Positions 8,276-15,640 of a stretch of DNA of 33,482 nucleotides are shown one piece after another. The DNA is taken from positions 1 to 33,482 of the forward strand of contig CAJUBQ010000049.1 of assembly GCA_910584595.1 (NCBI GenBank), in the 5' to 3' direction. The notes below the pieces were generated by a model, which had not been told where the DNA came from, made no database searches, and worked only from the letters and a program-made list of their open reading frames with translations. The translations under genes and the position numbers were made by a program. Origin of the DNA: an uncultured Eubacterium sp. (GTDB taxonomy: Bacteria > Bacillota > Clostridia > Lachnospirales > Lachnospiraceae). Each line of letters opens with the position of its first letter. Positions within the stretch are counted from its first letter, which is position 1.

Positions 8276-8307
8276 CGATACCAGGCAAATCCGGGTATCG
8301 TTTTTTT
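8276..8307 (+). terminator. Terminator of the TPP riboswitch
   Basis: CGATACC (8276-8282) pairs with GGTATCG (8294-8300), followed by seven T residues. Confidence 0.88.
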
Positions 8308-8368
8308 GTTTATTAATATTTTTATGTAATATGCTGAAACATAGTTTTCGATGACAGGGGGACAGGGG

Positions 8369-9004
8369 ATGAACTGCAGGAAAGAAGATCTGTTGCTGTA
8401 TGCGGTCACAGACCGAAGCTGGCTGTCTGGCCATACGTTGTATGAACAGGTGGAAGAAGCGCTTCAAGGTGGTGTGACAATGGTGCAGCTACGTGAAAAA
8501 AAACTTACGGAACGTGAGTTTTTGAAAGAAGCAGTCAAGATGAAGGAGCTGTGTGCCAGATACCATGTGCCGCTTATTATTAACGATCGAGTGGATATTG
8601 CGCTCATGGCGGATGCAGATGGCGTGCATATCGGACAGAAAGATCTGGACTTATGTATAGCCCGCGCTATGTTGGGGCCGGATAAAATCATTGGCGTGTC
8701 CGCCAGAACGGTGCAGCAGGCAAAGCTGGCATGTGAACAGGGAGCAGATTATCTGGGCGTTGGCGCAGTCTTTCCAACGGGAACGAAGCAGGATGCAGAA
8801 GTGATTTCATACGAACGATTAAAAGAAGTTTGTGAAGCCGCTTCCATTCCGGCAGTAGCGATTGGAGGTATTACAAAAAATAATTTGAACGGTCTTATCG
8901 GAAGCGGTATCAGCGGAATTGCTGTCGTAAGCGCAGTATTTGCACAGCAGGATATCCGCAGCGCAGCGAATGCATTGAGAGAACAGCTGACAAAATTATT
9001 TTAA
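8369..9004 (+). CDS. thiE: Thiamine-phosphate synthase
   Basis: ThiE joins hydroxymethylpyrimidine diphosphate and thiazole phosphate to give thiamine monophosphate. The 211-residue length equals that of the E. coli enzyme. The TIM-barrel signatures are present: YAVTD (11-15), VQLREK (39-44) for pyrophosphate binding, LIINDRVDIALMADADGVHIGQKDL in the middle with its Asp residues for Mg2+, and GVGAVFPTGTK and AIGGI near the C-terminus. The ATG at 8369 is preferred because AGGGGG lies 8 bases upstream. It is the first gene behind the TPP riboswitch and is followed after 36 bp by the HAD gene. Confidence 0.95.
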   Translation: MNCRKEDLLLYAVTDRSWLSGHTLYEQVEEALQGGVTMVQLREKKLTEREFLKEAVKMKELCARYHVPLIINDRVDIALMADADGVHIGQKDLDLCIARAMLGPDKIIGVSARTVQQAKLACEQGADYLGVGAVFPTGTKQDAEVISYERLKEVCEAASIPAVAIGGITKNNLNGLIGSGISGIAVVSAVFAQQDIRSAANALREQLTKLF

Positions 9005-9040
9005 CGGAAAATAATACAGAAAAGATGATGAGGAAACAGG

Positions 9041-9712
9041 ATGAGCAAGTTTTATGAGCAGTTTTTGAAAAGAGAATTTGTAACAGGTATGATTTTTGAC
9101 GTGGATGGGACACTGTTAGATTCTATGCCGGTCTGGGCGCACAGTGGGGAGCGTTATCTTGCAACGCTTGGTGTTCATGCACCTGCGTCATTGGGAAAGA
9201 CATTGTTTTCACTCACGATGCAGCAGGGGGCGCAGTATATAAAAAAGACATATGGGCTGTCCCAGACGGCGGAGGAGATCAGAGCCGGGATTATCCGGAC
9301 GGTGTTAGAAGCTTACCGAAAGGAAACCGGCTTTAAGCCTTCGGCATTAGATTTTTTAAATACACTGCGTGCGGCAGCAATTCCGATGATCGTTGTAACA
9401 TCAAATGATAAGCCGCTTGTAGAGGCTGCATTTGAACGGCTTGGCATACGATCGTATTTTAAAGATATTTTAACTTGTGGAGATTTTGGCAGCGGCAAAG
9501 ATCAACCGGATATTTTTTATGCGGCAGCAGAGAGGATCAACAGCCAGGTCTCCGGTACATGGGTAGCAGAAGACGGTTTGTATGCAATATGTACTGCGAA
9601 AAAAGCCGGATTTCGGACGATTGGAATCGCAGATGCGTCCAGCAGGGACGATGAGGCTGATATCAGGCATCTGTCAGATTATTTCCTTTTTGATTATGCG
9701 GATGATGTGTAA
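9041..9712 (+). CDS. HAD-family phosphatase in the thiamine operon
   Basis: This 223-residue haloacid dehalogenase-type hydrolase has motif I DVDGT (20-24) with nucleophile D20 and D22. Motif II is VVTSND, the lysine of motif III is in GSGKDQPDIF, and motif IV is in VAEDGLYAICTAKKAG. A helical cap lies between motifs I and II, as in the beta-phosphoglucomutase-like subgroup. It sits between thiE and thiC under the TPP riboswitch. This makes a pyrimidine-phosphate or thiamine-phosphate phosphatase role plausible, for example dephosphorylating thiamine monophosphate for a ThiN-type pyrophosphokinase route. That role is inference from position only. The gene is separated from thiC by 177 bp with no second riboswitch. 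Confidence 0.85.
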   Translation: MSKFYEQFLKREFVTGMIFDVDGTLLDSMPVWAHSGERYLATLGVHAPASLGKTLFSLTMQQGAQYIKKTYGLSQTAEEIRAGIIRTVLEAYRKETGFKPSALDFLNTLRAAAIPMIVVTSNDKPLVEAAFERLGIRSYFKDILTCGDFGSGKDQPDIFYAAAERINSQVSGTWVAEDGLYAICTAKKAGFRTIGIADASSRDDEADIRHLSDYFLFDYADDV

Positions 9713-9889
9713 TGTCTGAATGACAGAGTATTCATACAGGGACAAAGGAAGAAAGGATCAGGAAGGAACAGTATAAAAAACAGGGTGCAAAATAACAGTT
9801 TCACAAATCAGGTCATAGGATAAACAAGATAAACAACAAATCGATGTATAGAAGTATAACAATAAAAGCATAGAAAAGAGGATATTAGA

Positions 9890-11194
9890 ATGGGAAATTA
9901 TGCAACACAAATGGAAGCAGCCCGCAAAGGCATTCAGACGGAACAATTAAAAAAAGCAGCGGCAAAGGAACATATGACGCCAGAAGAACTGATGCCGCTT
10001 GTGGCCGAGGGGAAAGTGGTGATTTGTGCAAATAAAAATCATACATGCATCGACCCGCAAGGCGTCGGCTCTATGCTGAGTACAAAAATTAACGTGAATC
10101 TGGGTGTATCCAGAGATTGTAAAGACTATGACATTGAAATGAAAAAAGTGATGGAAGCTGTGAATCTGGGGGCTCATGCGATTATGGATTTGTCTTCTCA
10201 TGGCGATACCATTCCGTTTCGCAGAAAATTGACAGCAGAGTGTCCGGTTATGATTGGAACAGTGCCGGTTTATGATTCTGTCATTCATTATCAGAGAGAT
10301 TTAGATACGCTGACAGCACAGGATTTTATAGATGTGGTGCGGCTGCATGCACAGGATGGGGTGGATTTTGTGACGCTGCACTGTGGGATTACACGTAAGA
10401 CGATCGATCAGATAAGAAACCATAAACGGAAAATGAATATTGTATCCCGTGGAGGTTCCCTCGTATTTGCATGGATGTGTATGACAGGAAATGAAAATCC
10501 ATTTTATGAGTATTATGATGAAATACTGGAAATTTGCAGGGAGTATGATGTGACGATATCGCTTGGCGATGCATGCAGGCCGGGGTGCCTTGCGGATGCG
10601 TCAGACGTTTGTCAGATAGAAGAACTGGTACGTCTGGGAGAGCTGACAAAACGTGCATGGGAGCGCGATGTACAGGTGATGGTAGAAGGGCCGGGACATA
10701 TGCCAATGGACCAGATTGCGGCAAATATGAAGATTCAGCAGACGATTTGCGGCGGAGCGCCGTTTTATGTGCTGGGGCCGTTGGTTACAGATATTGCTCC
10801 GGGCTACGATCATATTACCTCAGCCATTGGCGGAGCGATTGCGGCTGCCAGCGGAGCGGCATTTTTATGTTATGTAACGCCGGCGGAACATCTGGCGCTT
10901 CCGAATGTAGAAGATGTAAAGCAAGGGATTATAGCGTCTAAGATTGCCGCACACGCAGCCGATCTTGCAAAAGGTGTGCGTGGCGCAAGACAGATCGATG
11001 ACAGAATGGCGGATGCGAGAAAGGCTCTTGATTGGGAAGGGCAGTGGGCATGCGCGATGGATCCTGCGACGGCAAAAAGAATCCGGGAGGAACGCAAACC
11101 GGAGCATGAAGATACCTGTTCGATGTGTGGAAAATTTTGTGCGGTGCGCAGTATGAATAAGGCGCTGGCAGGAGAACATATTGATATTTTATAA
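9890..11194 (+). CDS. thiC: Phosphomethylpyrimidine synthase
   Basis: ThiC is a radical SAM enzyme that rearranges aminoimidazole ribotide into hydroxymethylpyrimidine phosphate. The 434 residues match the short form found in anaerobes, without the long N-terminal extension of the E. coli protein. The 4Fe-4S-binding motif is at the C-terminus, C410, C413 and C417 (CSMCGKFCAV). The spacing between the last two is one residue shorter than in the proteobacterial form, as expected for the clostridial branch. Other family blocks such as MVEGPGHMP, CGGAPFYVLGPLVTDIAPGYDH and GDACRPGC are intact. The start has GAGGATATT upstream. It is the last gene of the thiamine unit. Thiazole-branch genes are absent here and must lie elsewhere or be missing. 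Confidence 0.97.
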   Translation: MGNYATQMEAARKGIQTEQLKKAAAKEHMTPEELMPLVAEGKVVICANKNHTCIDPQGVGSMLSTKINVNLGVSRDCKDYDIEMKKVMEAVNLGAHAIMDLSSHGDTIPFRRKLTAECPVMIGTVPVYDSVIHYQRDLDTLTAQDFIDVVRLHAQDGVDFVTLHCGITRKTIDQIRNHKRKMNIVSRGGSLVFAWMCMTGNENPFYEYYDEILEICREYDVTISLGDACRPGCLADASDVCQIEELVRLGELTKRAWERDVQVMVEGPGHMPMDQIAANMKIQQTICGGAPFYVLGPLVTDIAPGYDHITSAIGGAIAAASGAAFLCYVTPAEHLALPNVEDVKQGIIASKIAAHAADLAKGVRGARQIDDRMADARKALDWEGQWACAMDPATAKRIREERKPEHEDTCSMCGKFCAVRSMNKALAGEHIDIL

Positions 11195-11222
11195 CCTGGA
11201 CTATTTTAAAATTTGGCGCCAC

Positions 11223-11238
11223 GGGGTTATAATACCCC
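11223..11238 (+). terminator. Small hairpin after thiC
   Basis: GGGGT and ACCCC form a short stem with a six-base loop, 29 bases after the thiC stop, followed by an A/T-rich stretch. It is a weak candidate for the operon's terminator. Confidence 0.35.
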
Positions 11239-11270
11239 TATTTAAAAGTTCATTTTTCATGTCGTCCTCC

Positions 11271-11317
11271 TAAATAAAAAGTGTAAAGCTTACTGACAAT
11301 TCAATAGGCTTTACACT
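11271..11317 (-). terminator. Terminator of the coiled-coil gene, formed with an element end
   Basis: Reading the minus strand, AGTGTAAAGC (complement of 11308-11317) and GCTTTACACT (complement of 11280-11289) form a 10-bp stem followed by TTTTTATTTA. The first arm lies inside the left terminal inverted repeat of the 11294-11753 element. Confidence 0.7.
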
Positions 11318-11753
11318 CTGATTTAGTGGTTATGTTTGATTGATTATTTAGTTATATGCTATGAAATCTTTTGCAGCTTTTCGCTGTGTTCTTTAACTAC
11401 ACTTTTTAATATTTCAACATCCGTTAGTATAGCTTCAATTTTTGCTGTTGCCTTTTCATAGCGTTTTGCTGCTGGCATGTAATTTTCAGCAAGAATTTTA
11501 ACATCTGACTGAATTTCGTTTTCAATTATCACATTAATTCTTTTTTGTTCATTTTGAATTGCGGTAATATCTTCTTTTATCGCTTGCATTTCCACTTTTA
11601 ATGGCTTTATTTCTGCTTTTATCTTTTTTTCCATAATATCAGAAATAGCAAGTAATAATTCATTATCTGTCATATTATCACGCTCCTTTTGTGATTGTTT
11701 GGTGTTGTTGATTAGTATATCATATTCAGAGTGCAAAGTCTATTGAATTGTCA
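11294..11753. mobile_element. 460-bp element with 28-bp terminal inverted repeats carrying a coiled-coil gene
   Basis: The two ends, 11294-11321 and 11726-11753, are inverted repeats with 26 of 28 positions identical, starting TGACAATTCAATAG. Between them lies a single small gene on the minus strand and no transposase. The right repeat is read through by the neighbouring radical SAM gene and supplies its last codons and stop. No clear target-site duplication is seen beyond a possible two-base AC. It could be a non-autonomous transposable unit with a passenger gene; which enzyme would move it is unknown. Confidence 0.65.
11359..11673 (-). CDS. Small coiled-coil protein of unknown function
   Basis: This 104-residue hydrophilic protein is rich in Lys, Glu and Ile. 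Almost its whole length (residues 5-100) shows heptad-like spacing of hydrophobic residues, so it is predicted to be a long coiled coil. No signal peptide, membrane segment or enzyme motif is present. The start at 11673 is chosen because AAAGGAG lies about 10 bases upstream; a longer frame beginning at 11736 overlaps the radical SAM gene and has no such site. It lies alone inside inverted repeats and has its own terminator. A TAGACT and TATACT pair 17 bases apart, partly in the right repeat, may be its promoter. I do not recognise its function. Confidence 0.7.
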   Translation of the reverse strand: MTDNELLLAISDIMEKKIKAEIKPLKVEMQAIKEDITAIQNEQKRINVIIENEIQSDVKILAENYMPAAKRYEKATAKIEAILTDVEILKSVVKEHSEKLQKIS

Positions 11754-13489
11754 ACGAACCATGAATGGTTATCACAGCAAACAATTTTTTTCACTGTCCC
11801 GTTATTGGTCAGCGGATCCCGTCTTGTGTATCCAAAAAGCAGTGCTGTGGGATGGTCAAAAATGGTTTCAAATACTTCGATATGCAGCGCTTTTGTCAAT
11901 TCCCGATAGCTACAATGTTTAAGTTCCGGAAAAAATGCGTGGGTTTTGGCTTCTTCTTTCAGCAGGCCGTCAATTTCCTGTTTCCAGTGTTCGAGGGAAT
12001 GGGCAAAGGATGGCCGGTTTTTGATATGTTCCCGCAGATACAGATCATAGGTAAGGGTTTCTTTTAGCGCACATATCTGTGATGACTCTATAGTTGTTTG
12101 CGCGGTTTTGCACGAATCAAAAGACATCATACAGGCAGTTCCAAATTCCAGCAAAATTTCATATTTTCGTATGCGCGATGACTGGATGCCGAACAGATGA
12201 TGTGTTTCGTACCAGGATGCAAGGGAATCATACAATGCAAAAGGGGTATCAAAATATGGATGCAGAAATGTCAGTGTATGGGCAAATTGTCCGCTGTTAT
12301 AATATATTTCCAAAACTTCTTCGATTTGTTTCAGTCGGCAGATATCTTCATAAGTAAGCCACTTCGTGGAAAGTACCTCGTAAGGAGGCATGTTTGTATA
12401 TGCCAGGCTATATTCCAAAGCATGGGCTTCCATAACAGAACCTTTTAGTACTTTTAAAAATCCAAGCTGTAGCTGCTGTGGCTGCAGACGATATACATCG
12501 TTAAAAGAGGATTGAAATATCTGCAGATCTTCATAAGGAAGCCCGGCAATTAAATCCAGATGGATATGAATATTGTGCCATGCGCGGATGCGCTGTACCG
12601 CGTCAGATACTTTTTGAAAATCCATCTCCCGGCAGATTGCGGCAATTGTTTGTTTATGTGTAGACTGTACGCCGATTTCCAGCTGTACCGCGCCTGGACG
12701 CATTTTTTTCAGGATTTTAAAATAATCTTCATCCAATAGATCTGCTGCAATTTCAAAATGAAAGTTTGTAATTCCATTATCATGCGAAAGAAGATAATGC
12801 AGAATCGGCAGCGCGTGTTTTTTGCTGCAGTTAAATGTGCGGTCGATAAACTTTACTTGCGGAACATTTTTCTTCAAAAAGAAATCCAATTCCAGACATA
12901 CACGTTGTACAGAGCGGAAATCCATTGTCCGATCAATCGCGGAAAGGCAATAACTGCATGAAAAAGGACAGCCCCGGCTGCTTTCGTAGTAAATAATCCG
13001 ATGCTCAAACTCACTCAGATCTTCATACCAAAACGGGATTTCATCTAACGTACGTAAAGGGGCATTCTTTGCGTCAAGTACAGCAGGCAGTTGATCGGCG
13101 CTGCCTTGCACATAGGCTGACACGAGACGGGAAAAGGATTCTTCTCCGGGACCTGTCATAATGCCGCGCAGCGGCCATTGCTTTAAAATATCCGATGTAT
13201 GAAAGGAAACTTCCGGCCCGCCTGCCCAGATATCGGTATCTGGTAAAACTTTAGGAATGTCATATATGATTTGGTCAATAAATGTACGGTTCCATATATA
13301 ACAAGAAAAAGCAATAACATCCGGACGGCGTTTGTATATCTCCTGCAATACAAAAGAAGGCTGCTGATTTATTGTAAACTCAACGACTGCAACATAAGAG
13401 CTGTATTTGCCGGTACAGGATTTTAAAGAAAAAACGGCCGGATTGGAATGGATGTATTTGGCATTGATTGCTATAAGCAGGATGTGCAT
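11726..13489 (-). CDS. B12-binding-domain radical SAM protein with DUF4080
   Basis: This 587-residue protein has an N-terminal cobalamin-binding-like Rossmann domain (about 1-140, starting HILLIAINAKYIHSNPA). The radical SAM domain has the cluster cysteines C174, C178 and C181 in RGCPFSCSYC. The C-terminal 180 residues match the DUF4080 region of clostridial proteins of this kind. The reaction is unknown; relatives are annotated only as B12-dependent radical SAM proteins, and cobalamin may serve in a methyl transfer. The last nine codons (VDNSIDFAL, then TGA) are essentially all encoded by the inverted repeat of the adjacent element, so the original C-terminus may have been altered. It is divergent from the HD-domain gene. 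Confidence 0.9.
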   Translation of the reverse strand: MHILLIAINAKYIHSNPAVFSLKSCTGKYSSYVAVVEFTINQQPSFVLQEIYKRRPDVIAFSCYIWNRTFIDQIIYDIPKVLPDTDIWAGGPEVSFHTSDILKQWPLRGIMTGPGEESFSRLVSAYVQGSADQLPAVLDAKNAPLRTLDEIPFWYEDLSEFEHRIIYYESSRGCPFSCSYCLSAIDRTMDFRSVQRVCLELDFFLKKNVPQVKFIDRTFNCSKKHALPILHYLLSHDNGITNFHFEIAADLLDEDYFKILKKMRPGAVQLEIGVQSTHKQTIAAICREMDFQKVSDAVQRIRAWHNIHIHLDLIAGLPYEDLQIFQSSFNDVYRLQPQQLQLGFLKVLKGSVMEAHALEYSLAYTNMPPYEVLSTKWLTYEDICRLKQIEEVLEIYYNSGQFAHTLTFLHPYFDTPFALYDSLASWYETHHLFGIQSSRIRKYEILLEFGTACMMSFDSCKTAQTTIESSQICALKETLTYDLYLREHIKNRPSFAHSLEHWKQEIDGLLKEEAKTHAFFPELKHCSYRELTKALHIEVFETIFDHPTALLFGYTRRDPLTNNGTVKKIVCCDNHSWFVDNSIDFAL

Positions 13490-13644
13490 GGAATTGGTGT
13501 CCTTTCTTTTTGTGGTTGCCTATGATTTGATAGCTGTTATTTTTATTTTAGTTAATTTATAAACATTCTGCAAGGGAAAAGTGGCAATAGTCTGTTGGTT
13601 TTCACGGGACATTACATTCGCACTGCGTAAGAACATGACAAAAT

Positions 13645-13656
13645 ATAACATGTTAT
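13645..13656. promoter_or_regulatory. 12-bp palindrome, possible operator
   Basis: ATAACATGTTAT is a perfect palindrome in the 335-bp region between the divergent radical SAM and HD-domain genes, just upstream of the predicted HD promoter. It may bind a dimeric repressor; no matching regulator is identified. Confidence 0.3.
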
Positions 13657-13677
13657 CTGAATTGTGTATGATTTGTA

Positions 13678-13706
13678 TAGACAACGACAGCATTATTTTG
13701 TATATT
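13678..13706 (+). promoter_or_regulatory. Probable promoter of the HD-domain gene
   Basis: TAGACA (13678-13683), a 17-base spacer and TATATT (13701-13706) are close to consensus and about 120 bases before the gene. Confidence 0.5.
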
Positions 13707-13824
13707 AATTTTATCCAATTGATATGGCATTACAGATGTGCAGGCAAAAGGTTATAAAATAAAGTGTGAGAAACTCAAAAGTTATTATGTTAACTGCATC
13801 ATAATGACATGGAAAGGGGTTAAA

Positions 13825-14424
13825 ATGGAGTTAAATAAACAGAACGCAGAGATGGCATTGCAAGAAGCGTCAAAATCTAATCCGGGAGTCTGGGTAGATC
13901 ATTCCAGATATGTAGCGTGGGCCTGTGAAAAAATTGCGTTGCACTGTAAACATTTATCGGCTGAGCAAGCTTACCTTTTTGGATTGTTGCATGATATTGG
14001 ACGTTACGCAGGGGTGAGCTCGGAAAAGCATTTGATAGACGGATATCGTTACTGTATGGAACGCGGGTGGAAAAAAGCAGCACAAATATGCATATCCCAC
14101 GCGTTTATGATACAGGATGTTGACACTTCTATCGGTGTGTTTGATGTAAGTGATGACGAATATTTGTTTATGAAAGAGTTTGTTGCAAACGCTGTGTATG
14201 ATGATTACGACCGGCTCGTGCAGCTATGTGACTCCCTGGCTTTGCCGACAGGTTTTTGTTTTTTGGAAAAGAGGTTTGTAGACGTAACGATACGATATGG
14301 CGTTCACCCGGCGACGGTAGACAGATGGAAAAAAATATTAGAGATTAAGGAACTGTTTGAAAAACAGACGGGGTGTTCTGTTTATACGCTGCTTCCGGGC
14401 ATTGTGGAAAACAGTTTTTGCTAG
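13825..14424 (+). CDS. HD-domain phosphohydrolase-like protein
   Basis: This 199-residue protein has an HD-fold metal site: H26 in WVDHSRYVAW, then H56-D57 in GLLHDIGRYAG, a further histidine in CISHAF and an Asp near residue 132. Such proteins hydrolyse phosphate esters or nucleotides, and the small stand-alone type is often a nucleotidase or phosphodiesterase. The start at 13825 is supported by AAAGGGG 6-7 bases upstream. The longer in-frame ATG at 13738 has no such site. Its TAG stop (14422-14424) coincides with the CTAG at the end of a palindromic repeat relic, which lies between the gene and its likely terminator at 14638. Substrate unknown. Confidence 0.85.
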   Translation: MELNKQNAEMALQEASKSNPGVWVDHSRYVAWACEKIALHCKHLSAEQAYLFGLLHDIGRYAGVSSEKHLIDGYRYCMERGWKKAAQICISHAFMIQDVDTSIGVFDVSDDEYLFMKEFVANAVYDDYDRLVQLCDSLALPTGFCFLEKRFVDVTIRYGVHPATVDRWKKILEIKELFEKQTGCSVYTLLPGIVENSFC

Positions 14425-14447
14425 AGCGTGTTTTAAAAATGCTCTAG
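14421..14447. repeat. Short relic of the palindromic TA-flanked element
   Basis: A 27-bp sequence begins and ends with CTAG and has the terminal bases GAGCGTGTTTT and a closing GCTC. It adjoins the full copy that follows and looks like an internal deletion or excision footprint of the same element. Confidence 0.5.
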
Positions 14448-14609
14448 AGCGTGTTTGAAAAATGCTTTCTGTGAGATGTGCTTCACAGTTTGTGGAGAAT
14501 TTATCCCAAATTTAGGAGTCATAGTGGGCTATGTTGACTAAATTTGGGATGAATTCTCCGCAAAGTGGGGAGTGCAGATCGCGGGAATGATTTTTCAAAC
14601 ACGCTCTAG
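14444..14609. repeat. Palindromic MITE-like element, copy 1
   Basis: A 166-bp segment has identical inverted ends GAGCGTGTTTGAAAAAT, each bordered by TA (within CTAG). Inner arms (around 14490-14512 and 14536-14560) are also complementary with about one mismatch in 21. The whole element can fold into one long imperfect hairpin. It has no open frame. The TA borders resemble the target duplication of IS630/Tc1-mariner elements, which suggests a miniature inverted-repeat element. Further copies are at 28126 and 33430. Confidence 0.85.
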
Positions 14610-14637
14610 TAGTTTTGAAGCATATTTTTATATCAAA

Positions 14638-14670
14638 CAGCTCTGGAAGCCTCTTCCAGAGCTGTTTTTT
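14638..14670 (+). terminator. Intrinsic terminator, likely of the HD-domain gene
   Basis: AGCTCTGGAAG and CTTCCAGAGCT form a perfect 11-bp stem with a three-base loop, followed by six T residues. The palindromic element lies between it and the HD gene stop, so insertion seems to have separated gene and terminator. Confidence 0.88.
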
Positions 14671-14704
14671 GGCACTGTGACAAAAATGTAAGAATGATAA
14701 AGAA

Positions 14705-14737
14705 TGTCTTAAAATTCTTAAGATATGCTTAAGATAT
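14705..14737 (+). promoter_or_regulatory. Three 11-bp direct repeats, response-regulator-type operator
   Basis: Two near-identical 11-mers, TCTTAAGATAT (14716-14726) and GCTTAAGATAT (14727-14737), follow a weaker copy (14705-14715). Direct repeats on an 11-bp period just upstream of -35 are typical of OmpR/PhoB-type activators. The bound regulator is unknown. Confidence 0.55.
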
Positions 14738-14748
14738 ATAAAAAACAC

Positions 14749-14777
14749 TTGAGGGATTGAAAAAGCCTTGTTATACT
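14749..14777 (+). promoter_or_regulatory. Promoter of the lipid / two-component operon
   Basis: TTGAGG (14749-14754), a 17-base spacer and TATACT (14772-14777) lie 11 bases after the direct repeats. A leader of about 145 bases with no recognised element follows. Confidence 0.6.
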
Positions 14778-14926
14778 AATCCATAGAGTGTGTGGTTGTA
14801 TCAGCTGCCATGATGATTTTGAAACAGGAAAGAATCCTGGCGGATTTGTATAGCATCGCTGCGAGATCAGAAAAATCAGACAGTGATATATGAAAACAAA
14901 ACTGGAAAGAAAGACGGGAGAGTGAT

Positions 14927-15640
14927 ATGTTAAAAAAACAGAGAATGGCTAATATGATCCAAAAAGAACGTGTGATACCGCTGCTGTTTGCATTTGCATT
15001 TAATATGGCGGTATATGCAGGGGCGAGGATGATTGCAGGGGAGTGGGAGCATTATGATATTGAAGGGCCGTTAGACAGGCTGATTCCATTTTGGCCGCCG
15101 TCTGCGGTAGTTTATATAGGGTGTTATTTGTTTTGGGCGGTGAATTATATCATCATAGCGAGGCAGGACAAAAGTGAGATGTGCCGTTTTTTTGCGGCGG
15201 ACTTTCTTTCCAGGCTTGTCTGTTTTGGATGTTTTTTGTTGATTCCAACGACAAATACAAGGCCGGTTGTCGAGCCGGATGGATTTTGGAATCGGGTTAT
15301 GTTGCTTGTATATGAGGTGGATGCGGCAGATAATTTGTTTCCGTCTATTCATTGTCTGGTCAGCTGGTTTTGCTATATAGGGATCAGAGGCAAAAAAGAA
15401 ATCCCGAAATGGTACCAGGGTGCGTCTTGTCTGATGGCGGTTTTGGTCTGTGTTTCCACATTGACGACGAAACAGCATGTCATCATAGATGTGGCTGGCG
15501 GTGTACTGTTAGCAGAGTTTTGTTATTGGATAGCGAAACAGCCGATGTTATCAAAAAGCTATGAAAAAGTTTTGGACATGATAAATGATAAGATTTTTAC
15601 GAAAGGAAATATGGGATGCAGAGTAAAAAGAAAGCAATAG
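14927..15640 (+). CDS. PAP2-family membrane phosphatase
   Basis: This 237-residue integral membrane protein has about six hydrophobic segments and the PAP2 phosphatase residues. R112-P113 are in TNTRP, PSIH is at 139-142, and H184 and D188 are in the TTKQHVIIDVAGG segment. The usual serine-arginine of the third motif is replaced by a threonine-lysine type sequence, so the specificity may differ. Family members remove phosphate from lipid phosphates such as phosphatidic acid, phosphatidylglycerol phosphate or undecaprenyl diphosphate. It is the first gene of an overlapping operon with phospholipid synthesis genes, which supports a lipid substrate. The start has a GGGAG site 7-8 bases upstream. 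The gene overlaps the next by 25 bases. Confidence 0.85.
   Translation: MLKKQRMANMIQKERVIPLLFAFAFNMAVYAGARMIAGEWEHYDIEGPLDRLIPFWPPSAVVYIGCYLFWAVNYIIIARQDKSEMCRFFAADFLSRLVCFGCFLLIPTTNTRPVVEPDGFWNRVMLLVYEVDAADNLFPSIHCLVSWFCYIGIRGKKEIPKWYQGASCLMAVLVCVSTLTTKQHVIIDVAGGVLLAEFCYWIAKQPMLSKSYEKVLDMINDKIFTKGNMGCRVKRKQ

Noticed and set aside
9947..11222. Multiple minus-strand frames across thiC
   Set aside because: Shadows of thiC codon structure without translation signals.
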